Source: an uncultured Erysipelotrichaceae bacterium
GTDB lineage: Bacteria; Bacillota_I; Bacilli_A; RF39; UBA660
DNA: 31,802 bases
Direction of reading: 5' to 3'
Assembly: GCA_902783435.1 (NCBI GenBank)
Contig: CACZQV010000064.1
Span: 1-31,802, forward strand
The translations under genes were made by a program, and so were the position numbers. Below, piece after piece: positions 7,451 to 15,578 of the stretch. Under the pieces are notes generated by a model. The model did no database searches, was not told where the DNA came from, and saw nothing but the letters and a program-made list of their open reading frames with translations. Numbering within the stretch: the first letter of the stretch is position 1; every line of letters starts with the position of its first letter.

Positions 7451-9637
7451 TTAATCTATACCATTAATTAAATAATCTTTAATAGTAGTACGTCTATTAT
7501 CATCATTTATATTTTTTGATGCTTCTCTTAAAGCATTCATATTACCTACTAAATATATTTTCTTTTTTGCACGTGTTACCGCAGTATATATAAGCTTTTG
7601 ATAAAGCATTTTATTATAACTTTTAACTATAGGTATAACTACTATATCAAATTCAGACCCCTGCGCTTTATGAATACTAATTGCATAAGCTAATCTAAAA
7701 TTATTATAATTACTAGGAGTATATTTTACTAAATTATCATAAAAATCTATATATGTTTCTTTTTTAGGACTAGTAACTATTTTACTAACTAAACCTATAT
7801 CTCCATTAAATACATTATCATCTGGCATATTAGATAGTTGTATTACTTTATCTTCTTCTCTTAAAATATATTCTGAAAACTTATTCTCGCATTTATGAGA
7901 ATCTTTTGGATTAAAAATAGCTTGTACTTTATTATTAATCGCATCTATTCCATTCATTCCTTTATACATAGGCGCAAGTATTTGAAAATCTTTATAACTA
8001 ATATCTTTATAAGTATTACAAATCTCACATATATTAGGAATTACATCTACATCACTACATTCTATAAACGTTAAATCTTCATCTATATTAAATATACTAG
8101 AATCTATATCTTGTCTTCTTATATCATAAGCTAGTGTAATTATATTAGAATCTTTTCCTTGTCTATAAAGTTCAGTTAATTCAATTACATTTAACATATC
8201 ACTAGTTATCAAATCATGTAGTACATTACCTGGTCCTACACTAGGTAATTGATGATCATCACCTACTAATATTACTTTACAATTACTAGAAATTCCTCTA
8301 AGTAAACTAGCCATTAAATAAGTATCTATCATACTAGCTTCATCTATAATAACAAACTCTACTTTACTTTTATTATACTCATTAACTTGAAATTTATTAT
8401 TATCTTTATTCCATTTTAAAAATCTATGAATAGTACTAGCTGGAAACTGTGTCGCTTCACTCATTCTTTTAGCCGCTCTTCCTGTAGGAGCAAGTAACGC
8501 AACTTTTTCAAATAACTTTTCATAAGTAAGTTTATTAAGTATTCTATAAAGTTCTAATATTCCTTTAACAATAGTAGTTTTACCAGTACCTGGTCCCCCA
8601 GTAATAATTAAAAAATCCTTTAAAATACTATTCTTAATAGCCTCCATTTGTCCTTTATTATATTTAATATTAAAGAAATTTTCCAAATCTTCTATACTAC
8701 TATCTAATTTCTTAATAGTATGATCTTTATTACTATTTAACATTCTAAATCTTTTTACAATTAAACATTCAGCCTCATACATTTCTTTTAAATAAAATCT
8801 ATTATCTTTTATTACTATTTTTAAATCTTTTTCTAAATTAGATATTACTTTATCAAATAAATCACTATCTATATTTACCCCTAATACTCTAGGTAAGAAT
8901 AACGCAAGTTCTTCTCTATAGTAATATGAATGACCATAAGTATTACTAACTTCATTCATAATATAAATAAGTGCTGCACCTACTCTATTAATAGAATCTT
9001 TTTCTTCTCCATTATTTAACGCAATCATATCTATCTTTTTAAAATATATATCACTAATATCATCTATTAATTGATAAATATTATTATTAATAATGTCTTT
9101 TGTCTTATTTTGATATTTATTATAAATAGTCATAGAATCTTTTGTATTAAAACCTAAATCAGATAAATACATTATTACTTCATAACTAGATTCATATTCT
9201 TTTAACTTATTATGTAGTGTATCTACATTAGCTTTAGTTATACTAGGTATTAATAATAAATCATTAGGATTTTCTAAAATTATTTTTAAAGTGTCTTTTC
9301 CACATACATCTACAATAGCTTTAGCTTTCTTATCACCAATACCTTTAAATAAACCACTAGTTAAAAATTCTATTATTGAATCTTTTTCTTCTGGTTTAAC
9401 TCTTTCATAACTATCTACTTGAAATTGTTCTCCATATTTTTCATGATTAACTAACTTTCCATAAAATATATAAGTATCCATATTATTTAATTCATGAAAG
9501 TATCCAGTAAAAGTAATACTTCTCCCAATATAATCAGAAAGTGATTCAGAATCAGTATCGCTCACCTTAAAAATACCGATTTTATAACCGGTATTATTTT
9601 CATATATACTTTTTGAATAACTTCCTTTTATATACAT
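7451..9637 (-). CDS. recD2: RecD2-type 5'-3' DNA helicase (RecD/TraA family)
   Basis: An ATP-dependent DNA helicase of superfamily 1B, with a role in DNA repair and replication-fork processing known from Bacillus and Deinococcus RecD2, where it acts without RecBC. The 728-residue length is in the family range. The N-terminal 330 residues hold the OB-like and helix-hairpin-helix region (GLFKGIGDKKA at about 95-106). Motifs follow in order: Walker A GGPGTGKTT (347-355), LAPTGRAAKRM, Walker B IDEASM, GDDHQLPSVGPG, TELYRQ, ILAPMYKG, and the C-terminal SIHKAQGSEFD and YTAVTRAKK. All key residues are present. The start has GGAGAAT just upstream, inside the end of mtaB; the gap to mtaB is one base, so translation is probably coupled. 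The protein is very Ile/Asn/Lys-rich, as expected for the base composition. Confidence 0.95.
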   Translation of the reverse strand: MYIKGSYSKSIYENNTGYKIGIFKVSDTDSESLSDYIGRSITFTGYFHELNNMDTYIFYGKLVNHEKYGEQFQVDSYERVKPEEKDSIIEFLTSGLFKGIGDKKAKAIVDVCGKDTLKIILENPNDLLLIPSITKANVDTLHNKLKEYESSYEVIMYLSDLGFNTKDSMTIYNKYQNKTKDIINNNIYQLIDDISDIYFKKIDMIALNNGEEKDSINRVGAALIYIMNEVSNTYGHSYYYREELALFLPRVLGVNIDSDLFDKVISNLEKDLKIVIKDNRFYLKEMYEAECLIVKRFRMLNSNKDHTIKKLDSSIEDLENFFNIKYNKGQMEAIKNSILKDFLIITGGPGTGKTTIVKGILELYRILNKLTYEKLFEKVALLAPTGRAAKRMSEATQFPASTIHRFLKWNKDNNKFQVNEYNKSKVEFVIIDEASMIDTYLMASLLRGISSNCKVILVGDDHQLPSVGPGNVLHDLITSDMLNVIELTELYRQGKDSNIITLAYDIRRQDIDSSIFNIDEDLTFIECSDVDVIPNICEICNTYKDISYKDFQILAPMYKGMNGIDAINNKVQAIFNPKDSHKCENKFSEYILREEDKVIQLSNMPDDNVFNGDIGLVSKIVTSPKKETYIDFYDNLVKYTPSNYNNFRLAYAISIHKAQGSEFDIVVIPIVKSYNKMLYQKLIYTAVTRAKKKIYLVGNMNALREASKNINDDNRRTTIKDYLINGID

Positions 9638-9638
9638 A

Positions 9639-10910
9639 TTATTCTCCTATTACATATGGATATTCTATATCTTTTACTACTACATCTACTATCTCATTAT
9701 GAGGTAGTTCTCTATTTATTTTAACATATAAAAAGTTACCTGTGTGTCCTAAACTATAACCATCTATATTTTCTTCTATTAAGACTGACACTTTTTTACC
9801 AATAAACTTTTTCATATATTCAATTTCTAATTCTTTTGAAACTTCTATTAATTTTCTAGAACGTATTTTTTTCTCATGTTCATCTACTTTTCCAGTCATA
9901 CGAGATGCTGCAGTACCACGTCTTTCACTATATGGAAATACATGAAGTTTAGAAAAACCTATTTTTCTACATGTATCAATTGTCTTTTGAAATAATTCTT
10001 CACTCTCACCTGGAAAACCTACAATAACATCAGTACTAATAGCTATATCTGGTCTAATAGATCTAATTTCAGCTATTTTATTAAAGAAATAATCTAAATC
10101 ATATTTTCTATTCATTGCTTTTAAAATCTCATTAGAACCAGCTTGTATAGGTATATGTAAGTGATCTACTAATACCTTAGAGTTTCTAAGTACATCTAAA
10201 ACATCTTCATTTAACTCTGTAGTTTCAATAGAAGAAATTCTTAGTCTCTCAAGTCCTTCTATTTTAACTAATTTATTTAATAAATCAGCAAAACTAGTAT
10301 CCAAGTCTTCTCCATAACTTCCTGTATGAATACCAGTTAAAACTACTTCTTTATATCCATGTTTTACTAAATCAGTAACTTCTTTTATTACAAGAGATTC
10401 ATTTTTACTTCTACATTTACCCCTAACAAAAGGTATAATACAAAAAGTACAAAAGTTATCACAACCATCTTGTATCTTAACAAAAGCACGAGTTCTACCT
10501 GGAAAATTATTAATATACATATCTTCAAATTCTTTAATTCTACCAGTATATTGATTTTTTATAATTTCTTTATTTTTAAAATACTCATCTAAAAGTTCTA
10601 CTATCTTAGATTTATCTTTATTACCAATAATTATATCTAATCCATCAATGGAAAGATCTGGATTAGCTTGTATAAAACATCCCATAGCTACAACACAAGC
10701 ATTGGGATTACGTCTAATAGCTTGTCTAATCATCTTTCTACTTTTAGAATCACTATTATTAGTAACAGTACAAGTATTAATGATATATACATCACATATA
10801 TCATCAAAATCTTTTATCTCATAACCAGCTTTTTTAAGTTCATTAATAACGTATTCAGACTCATACGTATTAACTTTACAACCTAAAGATAATACTCCTA
10901 CACTTTTCAT
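9639..10910 (-). CDS. mtaB: tRNA (N6-threonylcarbamoyladenosine(37)-C2)-methylthiotransferase MtaB
   Basis: A radical-SAM enzyme that adds a methylthio group to t6A at position 37 of tRNAs reading ANN codons, giving ms2t6A. Three Cys of the N-terminal methylthiotransferase domain (C11, C47, C78) bind one iron-sulfur cluster, and the CxxxCxxC motif C150/C154/C157 binds the SAM cluster. The MtaB-like opening GVLSLGCKVNTYE separates it from MiaB and RimO. The 423-residue length is normal, and the C-terminal part (about 370-420) is the TRAM-like domain. The start is preceded by GGTGATTAA, which includes the stop of the gene upstream; the two genes abut with no spacer, indicating translational coupling. 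It is the second gene of the membrane protein - mtaB - recD2 - small protein operon. In Bacilli mtaB more often sits near rsmE or prmA, so this context is different. Confidence 0.95.
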   Translation of the reverse strand: MKSVGVLSLGCKVNTYESEYVINELKKAGYEIKDFDDICDVYIINTCTVTNNSDSKSRKMIRQAIRRNPNACVVAMGCFIQANPDLSIDGLDIIIGNKDKSKIVELLDEYFKNKEIIKNQYTGRIKEFEDMYINNFPGRTRAFVKIQDGCDNFCTFCIIPFVRGKCRSKNESLVIKEVTDLVKHGYKEVVLTGIHTGSYGEDLDTSFADLLNKLVKIEGLERLRISSIETTELNEDVLDVLRNSKVLVDHLHIPIQAGSNEILKAMNRKYDLDYFFNKIAEIRSIRPDIAISTDVIVGFPGESEELFQKTIDTCRKIGFSKLHVFPYSERRGTAASRMTGKVDEHEKKIRSRKLIEVSKELEIEYMKKFIGKKVSVLIEENIDGYSLGHTGNFLYVKINRELPHNEIVDVVVKDIEYPYVIGE

Positions 10911-11699
10911 TTAATCACCATTTTCTTTAAAGTTTTTATACCACTCACTTATTTTCTCTTTAGCTTTAGTTATACCACTCTTAGCTTTTTCTTTACCTTC
11001 TTCTATATAAGGTTTATATACTTCATAAACATCCTTTACATTTTGTTTATCATTTTCATAAGTTTCTACTGTACTATTATATTTTTCTTCACCTACATAA
11101 TTCTTATATTTATTCTTAATATTTTCTTTTACTTCTTTAGCTTTTTCAATCGCAGAAGAATAAGCTTTTTTAGAAGTATCTTTTATATTTTCCTTATAAT
11201 TAGGATATTTACTTTCTATTTTAGAATCTATCTTAGTATAAATATCAATAATCTTTTCTTTACAAGCATCAGTTAAATCAGAAAACTTTTTACCTTTAAT
11301 TTCTCCATCATAAAATATAAAATCAGTTAAAGTAATAAAAGTATTTCTAAGTGTTTTTTTCTCAGTTTCAGAAGTTTCTCGTCTTTCAACTATACTATCT
11401 ACTTCTCCTGAAACATCTTCAATATAATTAACTAAATCATCATCTGTTTCTACTACTACATTATTATTACTATTATTAGTATTATTATTAGCAGTAGTAC
11501 TATTAGTATTAGTATCAACATTATCATTACTATTATCAGTAACAATCAAATTATCTTTCTTATTCTTTTTTACTACACTACTTGTATTATTAGATTTTTT
11601 ATGTGTAGTTTTATTACCTCTATCTACAATAATACACCCTATAACACATAGAATTAATACTATTACTAATACTATATCTATTATTAAATTCTTTTTCAT
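10911..11699 (-). CDS. Single-pass membrane protein with Asn/Thr-rich linker and helical C-terminal domain, unknown function
   Basis: A 262-residue protein of no family I can name. Residues 1-26 form an N-terminal membrane helix (KKNLIIDIVLVIVLILCVIGCIIV), followed by a low-complexity linker rich in Asn, Thr and Ser (about 32-85). The C-terminal half (about 90-262) is charged and predicted helical, with Lys/Glu-rich heptad-like stretches and a conserved-looking core DFIFYDGEIKGKKFSDLT. The likely topology puts the helical domain outside the membrane. The ATG at 11699 has GAGGTGATTATT directly upstream; a longer TTG reading would overlap the ribosome site and is rejected. First gene of the operon that continues into mtaB and recD2, behind a strong promoter. 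The low Cys content (one, C22 in the helix) and lack of a lipobox argue against a lipoprotein. Confidence 0.8.
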   Translation of the reverse strand: MKKNLIIDIVLVIVLILCVIGCIIVDRGNKTTHKKSNNTSSVVKKNKKDNLIVTDNSNDNVDTNTNSTTANNNTNNSNNNVVVETDDDLVNYIEDVSGEVDSIVERRETSETEKKTLRNTFITLTDFIFYDGEIKGKKFSDLTDACKEKIIDIYTKIDSKIESKYPNYKENIKDTSKKAYSSAIEKAKEVKENIKNKYKNYVGEEKYNSTVETYENDKQNVKDVYEVYKPYIEEGKEKAKSGITKAKEKISEWYKNFKENGD

Positions 11700-11723
11700 A
11701 ATAATCACCTCAATTGATAACAA

Positions 11724-11752
11724 ATTATACCATATATTTTTAAATTTTTCAA
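11724..11752 (-). promoter_or_regulatory. Extended -10 promoter of the mtaB-recD2 operon
   Basis: Minus strand: -35 TTGAAA, 17 bases, -10 TATAAT preceded by TGG (extended -10). This is the best promoter match in the window. Confidence 0.8.
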
Positions 11753-11754
11753 AT

Positions 11755-11779
11755 TAAAAAAAGTGATATAAATCACTTT
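11755..11779 (-). terminator. Terminator of the Glu-rich membrane protein gene
   Basis: Stem AAAGTGAT / ATCACTTT with a 4-base loop; T run on the minus strand; overlaps the stop codon. Confidence 0.85.
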
Positions 11780-12710
11780 AATCTAACTTTGATTGTAATT
11801 CTCTTAAAGTCATTAAGAATTCATTAGTCTTTTTAATCTCTTGATCTAATTTATCATAATCTGCAGTATTTTCAAGTTCCATATCAGTATTAGAAGTATC
11901 TCCTTTTTCTATACCAAATATTGGAGATATAATTGGACTACTTTTAAATTTCTTACTTTCTTCTTTCACTTCTTCTACTTTAATAGTATTAAAATCATCC
12001 ATTGTAATTTGTTGTAATACTGGTTCTTCTTCTACAACTGGTGTTTCTAATTCTTCAACTGGTACTACATTTTCTATAATAAAAGTATCTTCAATCTTAG
12101 TAGATTCTTTACCTACTTTTTCTTCTAATTCTTGTAATGTTATAGGTTCATTACCTTCATCTGCATATTGAGTTAACTCATTTGCTTCATACATATCTTT
12201 ACTCTTTTTAACTAATTCTTCTAAACTAATAATTGCATTTTCTTCTTGTTTTTCTTCATAATTAGTTAAACTAATATTATTATTTTCTTCTTCATTAATA
12301 ATTTCTTCTTGTTTTCTTAATTCTTCTTCTAATTTTTTTAATTCCATTTGAGCAGTTTTTTGATCTGGTTCAATAGTAGTATATTGTAATTGTTCTTCTT
12401 CCTTATTTTCTACTACAGGAGTTATTTCTACTCTTTCAGGAACTACTATTGGAGTAGATGTAGCTTCTTCTACAGATTCAACTACTTCAAGTACTGGTTC
12501 TTCATAATATACTTGTTGTTCTACTTCCTCAGGTATTTCTTCTTTTACTTCCTCTACTAGTTTATTTAATTCTCTAGTATTATGTCTCATACGAGCTTTA
12601 ACATTATTTTTATCAACTAAATATATTATGAAACACAAAAGGCAAGCTACACCGGCTACGATATAGACTATAATTATTTCCTTTGATGTTAAAAATTCTA
12701 ATAAATCCAT
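11778..12710 (-). CDS. Membrane-anchored Glu-rich coiled-coil protein with SPIISPIFG motif, unknown function
   Basis: This 310-residue protein has an N-terminal membrane helix (about residues 11-33, IIIVYIVAGVACLLCFIIYLV) followed by a basic segment and a long acidic, Glu-rich, largely disordered or coiled-coil region. The layout (short N-out, helix, then positive KNNVKARMRH) suggests the long tail is in the cytosol. Near the C-terminus is FKSSPIISPIFGI, then a final helix (DYDKLDQEIKKTNEFLMTLREL). SPI(F/Y)G-type motifs are, from memory, conserved in linkers of Firmicute FtsK/SftA proteins, so a link to division or chromosome handling is possible but unproven. The ATG at 12710 is chosen because AGAGGTG lies about seven bases upstream; the GTG further up overlaps that site. 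Own terminator; promoter not clear. Confidence 0.75.
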   Translation of the reverse strand: MDLLEFLTSKEIIIVYIVAGVACLLCFIIYLVDKNNVKARMRHNTRELNKLVEEVKEEIPEEVEQQVYYEEPVLEVVESVEEATSTPIVVPERVEITPVVENKEEEQLQYTTIEPDQKTAQMELKKLEEELRKQEEIINEEENNNISLTNYEEKQEENAIISLEELVKKSKDMYEANELTQYADEGNEPITLQELEEKVGKESTKIEDTFIIENVVPVEELETPVVEEEPVLQQITMDDFNTIKVEEVKEESKKFKSSPIISPIFGIEKGDTSNTDMELENTADYDKLDQEIKKTNEFLMTLRELQSKLD

Positions 12711-12719
12711 ACTGCACAC

Positions 12720-12895
12720 CTCTATCTTTATTTAGTTTATCATACATTTTTATACTAGAGTAAAATCATTTTAATTAATTTTATCAATTGACAACTATTT
12801 TACTAATTCTCTAATAATAATTGACACATACCCTACAAAATACATATTACCATAATAATTAGAATAATGATACTTTTTTTTGAATAAATTTTACT
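12720..12895. other. Divergent intergenic region with two TTGACA boxes on plus
   Basis: This AT-rich gap separates the Glu-rich membrane protein gene (minus) from the flippase gene (plus). On plus there are two perfect -35-like TTGACA boxes at 12788-12793 and 12821-12826, but neither has a convincing -10 at 16-18 bases. No Shine-Dalgarno is seen before the flippase ATG at 12896. I see no small gene or RNA structure here. Confidence 0.4.
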
Positions 12896-14182
12896 ATGAA
12901 ATATAATTTTTTTAAATCAACAATAATCTTAATATTAGGAGCACTTATAACTAAAGCATTAGGTATGCTTATAAAAATATTTATCACAAGAATTATAGGT
13001 ACTAAAGGACTAGGGGTATATATGTTAATATTTCCTACTTTTATACTTTTAATTAATCTAAGTAATTTCTCATTTCCTTTAGCTTTATCCAAATTAATTG
13101 GAGAAAATAAAAGAAATAATAAAAGACTATTTTTCTCAATATTACCATTAATGATAATAATAAATATAATAATAATGATAATAATAATATTACTAGCGCC
13201 ATATATAGGTAATAATTTACTACATAATAAAAATACTATAATAAGTATTAAAGCCATGTCTATAGTATTACCTTTTACATCAATATCTAGTATATGTAGA
13301 AGTTATTTCTTCGGTAAACAACATATGTTACCTCATGTAATATCAAATATAATAGAAGATATAGTAAGACTATTAATAATAATTATTTATTTACCTAAAA
13401 TACTACCTCTAGGTATAAAATATACTACTCTATTCTTAATACTAATAAACATTATAAGTGAATTTATATCCACTATTACTTTAATATTATTTATACCTAA
13501 AAATATAAAAATAAAAAGAGAAGATCTAATACCTAAAAAAAGCTATATAAAAGACACTTTAAATATATGTATTCCTAATACTACCAGTAAATTAATAGGT
13601 AGTATAGGACTCTTCCTAGAACCTATAATATTAACCAATTTCCTAATAAAAAAATATTCAATTAATTATATAACTACTGAATATGGAATAATTACTGGGT
13701 ATGTTCTACCTCTAATATTACTCCCATCTTTTATAACATATTCCATATCACAAGCACTATTACCATCTATTTCAAAAGACTATGCAAATAATAGTATTAA
13801 TTCTATTAAAAGAAAACTAACACTAACAATAATTATATCCCTACTTATAGCCATCCCAATAACTATAATACTAGAACTATATCCAGATATTTTATTAAAG
13901 ACAATTTATCATACTAATAAAGGAATAAATTATATTAGAATACTTACTCCATTCTTTATATTATCTTATATAGAAACACCTCTACAAGTAGTATTAGACT
14001 CTATTAATAAAAGTAAAATAAATCTTTATAGTATGTTTATAAGTACAATAACAAGATCAGTATCTTTAATACTTCTATCTTATTTAAATATAGGTATATA
14101 TAGTTTAATACTATCAATAATTCTAAATATAATAATAACTACTTTCTATCAAATAAAAAAAGTAAGACAATGTCTTACTTAA
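12896..14182 (+). CDS. MVF/SpoVB-type polysaccharide or lipid-linked-precursor flippase (MOP superfamily)
   Basis: An integral membrane transporter of the multidrug/oligosaccharidyl-lipid/polysaccharide (MOP) superfamily. 428 residues with about 12 hydrophobic helices. The N-terminal signature STIILILGALITKALGMLIKI followed by RIIGTKGLGVYML and FPLALSKLIGE is that of the SpoVB/MurJ-like group, members of which flip lipid-linked sugars for wall or polysaccharide synthesis. It is shorter than B. subtilis SpoVB (about 518), with fewer C-terminal helices. Because other members can be sporulation or peptidoglycan flippases, the substrate is not assigned. The start lacks any Shine-Dalgarno; the family N-terminus fits this ATG, and an in-frame TAG and TGA lie just upstream, so no longer form exists. 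The final codons form the hairpin that terminates the opposite gene, and the two stops overlap by four bases. Confidence 0.85.
   Translation: MKYNFFKSTIILILGALITKALGMLIKIFITRIIGTKGLGVYMLIFPTFILLINLSNFSFPLALSKLIGENKRNNKRLFFSILPLMIIINIIIMIIIILLAPYIGNNLLHNKNTIISIKAMSIVLPFTSISSICRSYFFGKQHMLPHVISNIIEDIVRLLIIIIYLPKILPLGIKYTTLFLILINIISEFISTITLILFIPKNIKIKREDLIPKKSYIKDTLNICIPNTTSKLIGSIGLFLEPIILTNFLIKKYSINYITTEYGIITGYVLPLILLPSFITYSISQALLPSISKDYANNSINSIKRKLTLTIIISLLIAIPITIILELYPDILLKTIYHTNKGINYIRILTPFFILSYIETPLQVVLDSINKSKINLYSMFISTITRSVSLILLSYLNIGIYSLILSIILNIIITTFYQIKKVRQCLT
14155..14180 (-). terminator. Terminator of the 203-residue unknown gene, embedded in the flippase 3' end
   Basis: Stem AAGTAAGAC / GTCTTACTT with a 3-base loop. 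Only the minus strand has a T run after it, so it serves the minus gene; on plus it encodes the last residues of the flippase. Confidence 0.8.
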
Positions 14183-14790
14183 AATATTACTGCTTTGATA
14201 TCATCTAATTGTTCATTTAATTTCTTAGAATAGTTTTCATCTTCTCCAATGAATACTTTTCCATCTTTAACTCTTATTTCATTAACCATAGCTAATCTTT
14301 CTTCATATATAGCTTCTACATCTTTTACAGTTTTATGATATAATGCAGCTATTTTAGCACTATCTGCTCCAGCTAATTTCTTTAAGAATATATCATTCTT
14401 AACTTTATCAATAGGTTCCATATTAAATAGATTAAGTAAATTCTTTAATTCTGCAGTAGCTTGTACAGCACTAGTACTATCAGATTCTTTATCTGCCTTT
14501 CTTAAAGATATTCTTTTTAAATCAATTACTTTATCATCTTTCTTTTTAGATAAATCTACTTTTTCTCTCATCTTATCAAATAATTCTATATTTGATAATC
14601 CTTCTTCTTTACAATCAAGTAAAGTTTCACAACATGTTTGAATAATATCAAGATATTGATCTCTAGAATATTGATCTTTTACCATATAGAATATTGCTTT
14701 AACAAAACTTGATTCTGCTTCAGTTAAAGTATCTCCTAATTCTGCAATATATGCAATTGCTTCAGTTTCTTTTATTTTATTTTTTCCCAT
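14179..14790 (-). CDS. Cytosolic helical protein, unknown function
   Basis: A 203-residue soluble, charged and mostly helical protein that I do not recognise. Residues 1-75 look like one helical domain (ETEAIAYIAELGDTLTEAES...). A Lys/Asp-rich linker follows (about 80-108), then a second part containing a possible helix-turn-helix-like stretch (LAGADSAKIAALYHKTVKDVEAIYEERL, about 138-166), and a C-terminus with DGKVFIGEDENYSKKLNEQL. There is no membrane segment or signal peptide. The ATG at 14790 is chosen because GGAGGGT lies upstream; the ATG at 14808 overlaps that site and has no ribosome site of its own. It is transcribed divergently from the response regulator, with back-to-back promoters, which raises the chance of shared control. 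A DNA- or RNA-binding role is a guess only. Confidence 0.75.
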   Translation of the reverse strand: MGKNKIKETEAIAYIAELGDTLTEAESSFVKAIFYMVKDQYSRDQYLDIIQTCCETLLDCKEEGLSNIELFDKMREKVDLSKKKDDKVIDLKRISLRKADKESDSTSAVQATAELKNLLNLFNMEPIDKVKNDIFLKKLAGADSAKIAALYHKTVKDVEAIYEERLAMVNEIRVKDGKVFIGEDENYSKKLNEQLDDIKAVIF

Positions 14791-14820
14791 ATTAATAATA
14801 CCCTCCATGTAATTGAAAAT

Positions 14821-14849
14821 ATATTAGCATATTAAAAATCTAAATACAA
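14821..14849 (-). promoter_or_regulatory. Extended -10 promoter of the 203-residue unknown gene
   Basis: Minus strand: -35 TTGTAT, 17 bases, -10 TAATAT preceded by TGC. Confidence 0.55.
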
Positions 14850-14866
14850 TAAAAAAACATAATATT

Positions 14867-14883
14867 TTCATAAAAACTTCACA
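14867..14883 (+). promoter_or_regulatory. Pho-box-like direct repeat at the response-regulator promoter
   Basis: TTCATA (14867-14872) and TTCACA (14878-14883) are separated by five bases, giving an 11-bp period, with a weaker copy AACATA one period upstream (14856-14861). B. subtilis PhoP sites are TT(A/C/T)A(C/T)A repeats with the same spacing. The first repeat overlaps the probable -35. Autoregulation by the OmpR-type regulator encoded here is my inference. Confidence 0.45.
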
Positions 14884-14896
14884 ATTATTGTATAAT
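14867..14896 (+). promoter_or_regulatory. Promoter of the two-component system operon
   Basis: A perfect -10 TATAAT at 14891-14896 has a weak -35 TTCATA 18 bases upstream. The poor -35 fits a promoter that needs an activator bound at the overlapping direct repeat. Confidence 0.6.
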
Positions 14897-14915
14897 ATAT
14901 CTATTGGAGGTATTT

Positions 14916-15578
14916 ATGAAAATATTAATTGTTGATGATGAAGAAGGAATAAGAAAAGTAATTAAAGAATACTGTAATAATGAAAATTATGAAACAGATG
15001 AATCAAGTAATGGTAAAGATGCTTTAGAAAAATTAAAAACAAATGATTATGATTTACTAGTATTAGATATAATGATGCCACAAATGGATGGATTTACTAT
15101 GTTAAAAGAATTACCTGATAATAGAAAAGTCCCTACTATTGTATTATCTGCACGTGGAGAAGAATATGATAAACTATCAGGATTTGATTTAGGAATAGAT
15201 GATTATGTAACAAAACCATTTTCACCTAAAGAATTAATCGCTAGAATAAAAGCCATTCAAAAAAGAATTAATAAAGATTTAAGTGACATATATAAATATA
15301 AAGAATTAGAAATAAATTATCCTTCACATACAGTAAAAATAAAAAATAAAGAATTAGAATTAACACCAAAAGAATTTGATATATTAACTTACTTAATAAA
15401 AAATAAAGATATAGCTATTTCAAGAGAACAATTATTATCTAATGTATGGGGATATGATTTCTATGGAGATGATAGAACTGTAGATACTCATATAAAAATG
15501 TTAAGAAATAATTTATTAGAATATAGAGATAATATAATTACAGTTAGAGGTATAGGATATAAATATGTTGAAAAGTAA
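14916..15578 (+). CDS. OmpR/PhoB-family response regulator
   Basis: A 220-residue transcription factor of a two-component system. The receiver domain (1-115) has the acidic pair D7/D8, phosphoacceptor D51 in VLDIMMPQMDG, the switch S78 in LSARGE and K100 in YVTKPF. A winged-helix DNA-binding domain occupies about 125-220 (ELTPKEFDILTYLIKN, then the DDRTVDTHIKMLRNNL recognition helix and VRGIGYKYV). All phosphorylation residues are present. The ATG at 14916 has GGAGG five bases upstream; a TTG reading from 14904 would start inside the ribosome site region and is rejected. The 3' end overlaps the kinase gene by 14 bases. Its promoter carries PhoP-like repeats, but neither protein here has a feature that proves a phosphate-sensing role. 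Confidence 0.95.
   Translation: MKILIVDDEEGIRKVIKEYCNNENYETDESSNGKDALEKLKTNDYDLLVLDIMMPQMDGFTMLKELPDNRKVPTIVLSARGEEYDKLSGFDLGIDDYVTKPFSPKELIARIKAIQKRINKDLSDIYKYKELEINYPSHTVKIKNKELELTPKEFDILTYLIKNKDIAISREQLLSNVWGYDFYGDDRTVDTHIKMLRNNLLEYRDNIITVRGIGYKYVEK

Noticed and set aside
10668..11276. Plus-strand frames at 10668-10886 and 11043-11276
   Set aside because: Antisense to mtaB and the membrane protein gene; Ser/Ile/Phe-rich translations typical of AT-rich shadows.
12859..13257. Minus-strand frame of 132 codons opposite the flippase
   Set aside because: Shadow of a well-supported gene, with no ribosome site and low-complexity hydrophobic translation.
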